A stretch of 7,514 nt of DNA. Origin: Candidatus Acidiferrales bacterium. GTDB lineage: Bacteria > Acidobacteriota > Terriglobia > Acidoferrales > UBA7541. The first letter of the stretch is position 1, and every line of letters starts with the position of its first letter. The translations under genes were made by a program, and so were the position numbers. Positions 1-4,652 of the stretch are shown one piece after another. A model generated the notes under the pieces. It was not told where the DNA came from. It searched no databases and saw only the letters and a list, made by a program, of their open reading frames with translations. Location: assembly GCA_030043155.1 (NCBI GenBank), contig JASHYE010000312.1:1-7514 (forward strand), read 5' to 3'.

Positions 1-25
1 AGAGGCGCGGAACAGTTGGACGAGA

Positions 26-1633
26 TCACTGCTGCGGGGATAGCGCCGGACCGGAAGCGGCGGCTAGTAGGGACGCGCCGTTGGATTTTATGATCGAGGC
101 ATACCAGTGGGCCGAATCCTTCAGAATGCGCTTCTCCGTCGGATAATCCACGAAGATCATGCCGAAGCGCTGCGTGTAGCCCTCTTGCCATTCGAAGTTA
201 TCGAGCAAAGACCAGTGCAAATAACCTTTAACCAGGACGCCTTCCTGTGAAGCGCGAGCGAGCGCTTGCAAATAGCGAGTAGTGAAATCAATGCGCTCGG
301 GATCGTGAACCTGCCCATCGAGAGAGACCCAGTCGCGGCAGGAGCAGCCGTTTTCTGTGATGAAGATAGGAAGCTTGTAGCGCTCGTGAAGCCATTTGGG
401 ACCCCAGTACATTGCGTCGGGCGTAACTTCCCATCCCATCGCGGTCAGCGGGAAACCGGCGGGAAATGCGACGGCCTGATTTCCGCCGTTGGCCGCGGCG
501 CGAACGAGGTTGCCGCCGTAAATGTTCGTGGCGAGAAAATCGAGAGGTTGGTGAATGATTTCCATGTCGCCGGCGCGAATCTCAGGAGCGTCACTGCCAA
601 GGGCGGTAAGAGCGTCCTGAGGATATTGGCCGGTATAAATCGGGTCGAGCCACCAGGCGTTTTCGCGCCACCAAAACTGGGGAGTGAAATGATCGACGGG
701 ACTCTCGAAAGTGGCGGCCTGCGCGGCGGAAATGTCTGCTGCGGAGTTGGCTTCCGGCAAAGCGGGGGAGACATCGCAGGGGCAACTGATCTGGACAGGC
801 TTTTTGGCGTTTGCACGAATGGCTTGCACGGCGCGCCCGTGAGCGAGCAGAGTCATGTGCGCGGCGCGCATGTATTCGTTACGGGGAAGCTTTTCGCCGG
901 GCGCCTGTTCGCCTGTGGCATAGCCGCCGCCGATAAATGAGCGTGGCTCATTGATGGTGAGCCAGTACTGGACGCGATCAGAGAGAGTGCGTGCGAGGAG
1001 CGCGGCGTAGTCGGAAAACCAGCCGGCCATATCGCGCGCTTCCCAGGAGCCGCGCTGCATGAGCGCGAGCGGTGTATCCCAGTGGAAGACTGTGAGGATG
1101 GGTGTGATTTTGGCGGCGAGGAGCGAGTCAACGAGGCGTTTGTAAAAATCGAGGCCCTTTTGGTTGACGTCGCCAACGCCTTCAGGAATGACGCGTGGCC
1201 ATGAAACGCTGAAACGAAATGCCCGAAGGCCGATCGTTTGCATGCGGGCGATATCTTCTGCATAGCGATGATAGAAATCGCAGGCAACGTCGCCAGTCTG
1301 GCCGTCGAGGATGGCGCCGGGCTGGCGGACGAATTCGTCCCAGACAGAGAGATCTTTGCCGTCTTCGCGTGCGGCGCCTTCGATTTGGTAAGCCGAGGTG
1401 GATGCGCCCCAGAGAAAGTCGGCGGGAAAAGGAGATTTGGACGCAGCGGTAGGAGCTGCTTGCGTCTGAGCCTGGGCCGCGTGCTGTCGTTGAGACGCAG
1501 AGGATTGCTGTTGATTCTTCGGGAAGCGCAGCGCGGCAAGCGAAAGCGCAGAGCCTGCCGACGCACCAAGAAATTGGCGACGCGAGATTGTTCGTGGTGC
1601 GCCGGTAGGACTCAGGGTATCATCGGCTGACAT
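26..1633 (-). CDS. Tat-exported GH1 family beta-glycosidase (beta-glucosidase-like)
   Basis: Glycoside hydrolase family 1 enzyme, expected to remove terminal beta-linked glucose or a related sugar from short glycosides with retention of configuration. The protein is 535 residues. Residues 17-22 read SRRQFL, a twin-arginine motif, followed by a hydrophobic stretch to about residue 37, so export of the folded enzyme is predicted. Residues 39-67 form a Gln/Ala/Ser-rich linker, and the catalytic barrel runs from about 68 to 515. The GH1 N-terminal signature is at 73-87. The acid/base is E228 in TINEP and the nucleophile is E426 in ITENG. The sugar-binding residues Q83, H183, W184, N227, W473, E480 and W481 are all present, so it should be active. 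The barrel is of usual GH1 length; the extra length is the N-terminus. The ATG at 1633 is chosen because it keeps the Tat motif, with a weak GAGAA 8 bases upstream. Oddities are two Cys-x-Cys motifs (283-285 and 429-431). Exact substrate cannot be read from sequence. Confidence 0.95.
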   Translation of the reverse strand: MSADDTLSPTGAPRTISRRQFLGASAGSALSLAALRFPKNQQQSSASQRQHAAQAQTQAAPTAASKSPFPADFLWGASTSAYQIEGAAREDGKDLSVWDEFVRQPGAILDGQTGDVACDFYHRYAEDIARMQTIGLRAFRFSVSWPRVIPEGVGDVNQKGLDFYKRLVDSLLAAKITPILTVFHWDTPLALMQRGSWEARDMAGWFSDYAALLARTLSDRVQYWLTINEPRSFIGGGYATGEQAPGEKLPRNEYMRAAHMTLLAHGRAVQAIRANAKKPVQISCPCDVSPALPEANSAADISAAQAATFESPVDHFTPQFWWRENAWWLDPIYTGQYPQDALTALGSDAPEIRAGDMEIIHQPLDFLATNIYGGNLVRAAANGGNQAVAFPAGFPLTAMGWEVTPDAMYWGPKWLHERYKLPIFITENGCSCRDWVSLDGQVHDPERIDFTTRYLQALARASQEGVLVKGYLHWSLLDNFEWQEGYTQRFGMIFVDYPTEKRILKDSAHWYASIIKSNGASLLAAASGPALSPQQ

Positions 1634-1696
1634 TCCGCAATTCTCGAATATTTGCTGCGCCGCCGCAACGATTTCTGCGATTCAGGTTTATGTCGG

Positions 1697-2500
1697 TTAT
1701 TTAGGCTCGAACATTCCGGCAGCGACGCGGGTCACAAGGCGGCGAGGCGCGAGGCGCTGGCCCTCGACGCTGAGCGTGTTTTTGAGTCCGGAAATGACGC
1801 TGCTCTTCCCTTCCGCGAGCGCGCGAAGGCCCGTGCGGGCAACTTTCTGCGCCGTTTCGGCGCCGCGAAACGTGCGTTCGGGTTGGCCTGCGACTTCGCG
1901 AAACTCGGTAGCAGTTGAGCCCGGACAAAGCGCGCAAACGTGGACGCCAAAGCGGCGGACTTCTTCGGCAAGGCCTTCGGCGAAGCGCAAATCGAACGCT
2001 TTTGTGGCAGCGTAAGTGGAGATGTACGGAACCGCCTGAAATCCCGCGACGGACGCGACGATGAGAATGTCGCCGTGGCGGCGGGCCACCATCTCCCGCA
2101 AATAGAGGTGCGTCAGATGTACCACGGCGGAACAGTTTACCTGGACCATTTCGAGTTGACGTGCGAGGTTGGATTCATGGAAGCGGCCATAGGAGCCGAA
2201 TCCGGCATTATTGATGAGAAGCTCGATTTCGAGGGAATGCGCTTGGGTGAATGAGCGGATTTTCTCAGGAGTGGAAGCGTCGGTGAGGTCAGCCGGGAAA
2301 ACTTCGGCATTGACGTGGTGCGCTGAGCGCAGGCGGGAAGCAAGCGACTCGAGACGATCCTTGCGGCGGGCAGTTAGAACGAGGTGTGCGCCCGCGGTGG
2401 CAAGCTCTTCGGCCACAGCAAGGCCGATGCCGGCGCTAGCTCCCGTCACCAAGGACCATTTGCCGCGCCATCGCACCGAAAATATGGAATTTGGATTCAT
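1697..2500 (-). CDS. Short-chain dehydrogenase/reductase (SDR, COG0300-like)
   Basis: Classical SDR oxidoreductase of 267 residues that should reduce or oxidise a carbonyl/alcohol substrate with NAD(P)H in the cytoplasm. The Rossmann nucleotide-binding motif T19-G20-x3-G24-I25-G26 is intact. The basic pair R45-R46 after the second strand suggests a preference for NADP(H). Further family motifs are NNAG at 97-100, the structural N122, and the catalytic S150, Y163 and K167 (Y-x3-K), followed by P193-G194. The C-terminal part (about 200-267) resembles the DltE/YqjQ-like group of unspecified substrate. The reading frame stays open 81 codons further upstream, but that extension has no SDR character and overlaps the end of the neighbouring gene. 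The ATG at 2500 gives the standard family length and has a GGAGG upstream. It lies 63 bases upstream of the glycosidase start and 143 bases downstream of the PGPGW gene. The fold and cofactor class are sure; the substrate is unknown. Confidence 0.95.
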   Translation of the reverse strand: MNPNSIFSVRWRGKWSLVTGASAGIGLAVAEELATAGAHLVLTARRKDRLESLASRLRSAHHVNAEVFPADLTDASTPEKIRSFTQAHSLEIELLINNAGFGSYGRFHESNLARQLEMVQVNCSAVVHLTHLYLREMVARRHGDILIVASVAGFQAVPYISTYAATKAFDLRFAEGLAEEVRRFGVHVCALCPGSTATEFREVAGQPERTFRGAETAQKVARTGLRALAEGKSSVISGLKNTLSVEGQRLAPRRLVTRVAAGMFEPK

Positions 2501-2510
2501 TCGGACATGA

Positions 2511-2515
2511 CCTCC
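2511..2515 (-). promoter_or_regulatory. Shine-Dalgarno site of the SDR gene
   Basis: The minus strand reads GGAGG here, 10 bases before the ATG at 2500. The spacing is slightly long but usable. It is the best ribosome binding site in the window and supports the internal start over the 81-codon longer open frame. Confidence 0.6.
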
Positions 2516-2643
2516 GCATCGGCCAAACGAAAATCCATGAAAACATAGCCGAGGCGCTCGTGAACAGCGGAAAAATACGCAAAACGGGCAAAATTGCGCC
2601 TGCCGATGAGAATCCGTATGGACTACTAGAAATGGAAGTGGTG

Positions 2644-2904
2644 TCAGGCGCTCGGGGCTTGTCGGCGGCTGAAGAGATTCATAAAGGCAGTACGGCAGCG
2701 AGCGCCTTCCTGCTTCATGCGATCGAGCAGGTGACGGGCCCAAGCGAAATCAACAGCCAGCAGGGCAAGGCCAAGCAAAATCACAAGCCAGCCGGGACCG
2801 GGACCGATGAGCAGGACAATCCCGAGCAACAGGAGTGCGAAGCCTGCTGCAATGCGAAGCACCCGGCGAGTTTTCTGAAGCGTTTTGAAGACAAAAACCG
2901 GCAT
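2644..2904 (-). CDS. Small PGPGW-motif transmembrane protein
   Basis: An 86-residue integral membrane protein of the PGPGW family (putative transmembrane protein, Pfam PF09656 type); the biochemical role of this family is not established. Residues 18-33 form one hydrophobic helix, then comes the diagnostic motif PGPGW at 35-39, then a second hydrophobic helix at about 40-54. This gives a helical hairpin with the Gly/Pro turn between. Both termini are basic (K7, K11, R13, R14, R17; later R57, R62, K64, R70), which by the positive-inside rule suggests both ends face the cytoplasm. The size is normal for the family. The ATG at 2904 has a weak AAGGG about 9 bases upstream. It is the first gene of a minus-strand run with the SDR and the GH1 enzyme; the 143-base gap to the SDR makes co-transcription possible only. 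The family assignment is firm, the function unknown. Confidence 0.9.
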   Translation of the reverse strand: MPVFVFKTLQKTRRVLRIAAGFALLLLGIVLLIGPGPGWLVILLGLALLAVDFAWARHLLDRMKQEGARCRTAFMNLFSRRQAPSA

Positions 2905-3271
2905 AGCGTATTACCCTTTTAGCCTTTGGCGGACCCTAACTTCGACCCTGCCTGCATTACTCATCTCAGAACATTAGATGCCGAGAATGCACGCGAGATT
3001 CTGAGCACGCGAAGAGCCAAATCGCGACGAGGCAGTTCATGGCGCATTTGTGATGCTGGGACTGGGCTTGGAGGAACCACCAAACGAGCAGCGTTGCGAA
3101 AAGAAGAAAGAAATTCTATGTGAGATGAAAAATAGGGACCCAGCAGAGCTATTTGCACCGACATCGGTATCCCCTGCCATCACTGCTGCCACCAGTGCTG
3201 GAAGCGGTGCGTCTTAATGCAGATGCCCTTGTAGAGAACGGGAACTGATGTGAGGATTGACGCACGGCAGA
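2905..3271. other. Divergent intergenic region with inverted repeats
   Basis: This 367-base gap lies between the divergently read PGPGW gene and the DedA-like gene, so it should hold promoters for both directions. I could not pick out a convincing sigma-70 -35/-10 pair. Open frames on both strands (about 65 codons each) show no recognisable protein character and are not called. Visible structure consists of interlocking short inverted repeats at 2953-3005 and a two-stem arrangement at 3155-3210, each described separately. Confidence 0.6.
3155..3210 (+). promoter_or_regulatory. Possible structured leader upstream of the DedA-like gene
   Basis: The outer arms GCACCG (3155-3160) and CGGTGC (3205-3210) are perfect complements, with a possible further T-G pair outside. 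Inside them CACTG (3181-3185) pairs with CAGTG (3193-3197) around a 7-base loop, and ACCGA/TCGGT at 3157-3161/3164-3168 is a competing small hairpin. The element ends about 60 bases before the proposed start codon of the DedA-like gene, where a leader RNA would be. It matches no riboswitch class or tRNA that I recognise. Stems this short can occur by chance, so this is a weak candidate. Confidence 0.2.
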
Positions 3272-3919
3272 ATGCGCGCTTGGGGAATGATCGCGGAAGC
3301 TGCGCCGACGACGGAGCGAAGGCTCTGGGTCTGGCTATATCACCTGGGCGGTCCGGGGTTGATCGTTCTGGGAATCATAGACAGCTCAGTGATTCCCATT
3401 CCGGGCAGCATGGACGCGCTGACGATTGTGCTGGCGGCGCATCATCGCCAGCTCTGGTCGTATTACGCAGCGATGGCCACGTTCGGGTCGGTGTTTGGAG
3501 CGTACATCACGTTCCGTCTGGCACGGACTCAGGGCAAGGAAAGGCTGAAACATGCGCTGCGGCGAGGATGGAAAAAGAAGGCGGCGGATTTCATCAAGAA
3601 GTGGCGGTTCTGGGCGATAGCCGTTCCGGCGATTTTACCGCCGCCAATGCCCATGGTCCCTTTTGTCCTGGCGGCCGGCGCAGCAGACTATCCATCAAAA
3701 CGGTTTCTGGGCGCGATGACGTTGGGGCGTGTGGTCCGGTATGGGCTGCTGGCGTACTTCGCGAGTCTGTACGGAAGGAAAATCATGTCCATCTTTTCGC
3801 AGTATGGGTGGCCGATTCTTTATGCCCTGATCGCATTTGCTGTGGTGAGCGCGCTGACTGGATACGTGGTCAATCGACTTGAGAACGGCAAGCCGAAAGC
3901 AAAAGCCAAGGCCGCTTAA
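3272..3919 (+). CDS. DedA/VTT-domain (SNARE-associated) family membrane protein
   Basis: Integral inner-membrane protein of the DedA superfamily (PF09335 type), 215 residues from the chosen start. Members are linked to membrane homeostasis, and some act as flippases or recyclers of undecaprenyl phosphate or phosphatidylethanolamine; which role applies here is not visible. Family features include the entry segment with D37 and the PIPGS turn at 42-46, the GSVFGAY segment at 72-78 followed by R82, the proline-rich re-entrant loop PPPMPMVPF at 123-131, and the G-R-x2-R motif at 152-156 leading to a YG at 167-168. Hydrophobic segments lie at about 27-46, 64-82, 113-138, 146-168 and 182-200. The C-terminus is a Lys/Ala tail. 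The start is uncertain: a TTG at 3257, this ATG at 3272 and an ATG at 3287 share the frame, and none has a well-spaced ribosome site (a GAGGA at 3252-3256 touches the TTG). It is followed after 237 bases by the response regulator. Confidence 0.85.
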   Translation: MRAWGMIAEAAPTTERRLWVWLYHLGGPGLIVLGIIDSSVIPIPGSMDALTIVLAAHHRQLWSYYAAMATFGSVFGAYITFRLARTQGKERLKHALRRGWKKKAADFIKKWRFWAIAVPAILPPPMPMVPFVLAAGAADYPSKRFLGAMTLGRVVRYGLLAYFASLYGRKIMSIFSQYGWPILYALIAFAVVSALTGYVVNRLENGKPKAKAKAA

Positions 3920-4156
3920 CGAGCGTTTGCAAGAAGTCTTCGATCCCTTGGCGGGACGGGTCATGAAAATCAAGTTTGATGCGAGGGGAATAAGTCATTG
4001 ATCAGCGGCAACTTACAGCCGACCACCCTCACTGGATAGAGTATTCTCTCGATAGTATCCTCTTTGCGTCGAAGTTAGTATCAGAGCGCTAGATTCCGCA
4101 GGTTACAACGGTTGCTCTGACGTTCCGGTGGATGAAGCTCTTGTGCATTCTTAACG
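3920..4156. other. Gap between DedA-like gene and response regulator, with an inverted repeat
   Basis: There is no gene in these 237 bases. The stretch 4035-4082 holds repeated variants of a TAGTAT-like hexamer (4053-4058 and 4076-4081, plus a related AGAGTATTC around 4038-4046). TCAGAGC at 4081-4087 and GCTCTGA at 4114-4120 are perfect inverted complements, with CCG/CGG (4096-4098/4109-4111) able to pair inside. No T-run follows, so it does not look like a classical intrinsic terminator of the DedA-like gene. It ends 36 bases before the response regulator start and could be a leader hairpin or a binding site. No clear promoter hexamer pair was identified. Confidence 0.5.
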
Positions 4157-4561
4157 ATGGCGACGCGCATTCTTATAGCCGATGATCACGAAATGATGCG
4201 CAGGGTGCTGCGCAATCTGATCAATTCCCATGTAGGCTGGCAAGTTTGCGCCGAGGCGAAGGATGGGAGTGAGGCTGTGGCACAGGTGAAAGAGCAACAG
4301 CCGGATTTGGTGGTGCTGGATTTAGCCATGCCGGTCATGGACGGAATGCGTGCCGCGCGCGAGATCAAGAAGGCTACTCCGAAAATGCGAATGATCATGT
4401 TTACGCTACACGCGTCGCCGGAGATTGAAGAGCAGGCCAAGAATGCCGGTATACGGCGAGTGGTCTCCAAGGCGCACAATGGAGCCCGGCTGCTAATAGC
4501 GATTGAGCAAGAACTGAAAGATCCGGAGCCCGAGATGGGATACCCGGATCCCACCAACTGA
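4157..4561 (+). CDS. Stand-alone receiver-domain response regulator
   Basis: Phospho-acceptor protein of a two-component system, 134 residues, consisting of one REC domain (about 4-122) and a short acidic, Pro-containing tail with no DNA-binding or enzymatic output domain. The key residues are all present: the acidic pair D9-D10 for Mg2+, the phosphorylation site D55 in VVLDLAMP, the switch T83, and the conserved K105. The sequence style (ILIADDHE start, MPVMDG after the Asp) is nearest to NarL/FixJ-type receivers, but the helix-turn-helix that normally follows is absent, and nothing resembling it appears before the next gene. It should therefore act by protein-protein contact or as a phosphorelay intermediate, in the cytoplasm. 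No histidine kinase lies in the window. The ATG at 4157 begins right at the first beta-strand, so the start is well supported even though no ribosome binding site is visible upstream. Domain identity is sure; the partner kinase and the target are unknown. Confidence 0.95.
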   Translation: MATRILIADDHEMMRRVLRNLINSHVGWQVCAEAKDGSEAVAQVKEQQPDLVVLDLAMPVMDGMRAAREIKKATPKMRMIMFTLHASPEIEEQAKNAGIRRVVSKAHNGARLLIAIEQELKDPEPEMGYPDPTN

Positions 4562-4605
4562 ACGACCAGAATCAATCCGGAAAATAACTAAGCTTACGCC
4601 TCTTT

Positions 4606-4631
4606 GATCGGGGCTTGCGCCAAGCGTGATC
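4606..4631. terminator. Weak hairpin between convergent genes
   Basis: GCTTG (4613-4617) pairs with CAAGC (4621-4625) across a 3-base loop, and the flanking GATC (4606-4609 and 4628-4631) can extend the stem past an internal loop. It sits in the 91-base gap between the convergent ends of the response regulator and the TonB-dependent receptor, where a two-way terminator would be expected. No T-tract follows closely on either strand, so this is a weak candidate. Confidence 0.2.
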
Positions 4632-4652
4632 TGGCTTACGTGGGAATGCATG

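Noticed and set aside
266..940. Long open frame on the plus strand (224 codons) opposite the glycosidase
   Set aside because: It is antisense to a GH1 gene with all catalytic motifs, and its translation shows no recognisable domain. GC-rich codon use makes such mirror frames common.
2501..2743. 81-codon N-terminal extension of the SDR reading frame
   Set aside because: It has no SDR character, is rich in Arg/Cys/Pro as expected for out-of-frame GC-rich DNA, and overlaps the PGPGW coding region. The GGAGG at 2511-2515 and the family length support the ATG at 2500.
2491..2922. Plus-strand 143-codon frame opposite the PGPGW gene
   Set aside because: The minus strand has the diagnostic PGPGW motif and two hydrophobic helices; the plus frame has neither known motifs nor a ribosome site.
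2926..3123. Possible 65-codon gene in the divergent gap, starting with TTG
   Set aside because: Composition is low in hydrophobic core residues, there is no ribosome site and no recognisable motif; the opposite-strand frame at 2961-3164 is equally unconvincing.
3155..3210. tRNA or tRNA-like gene
   Set aside because: There is no T-loop, anticodon-stem or CCA-end pattern; only 56 bases with two short stems.
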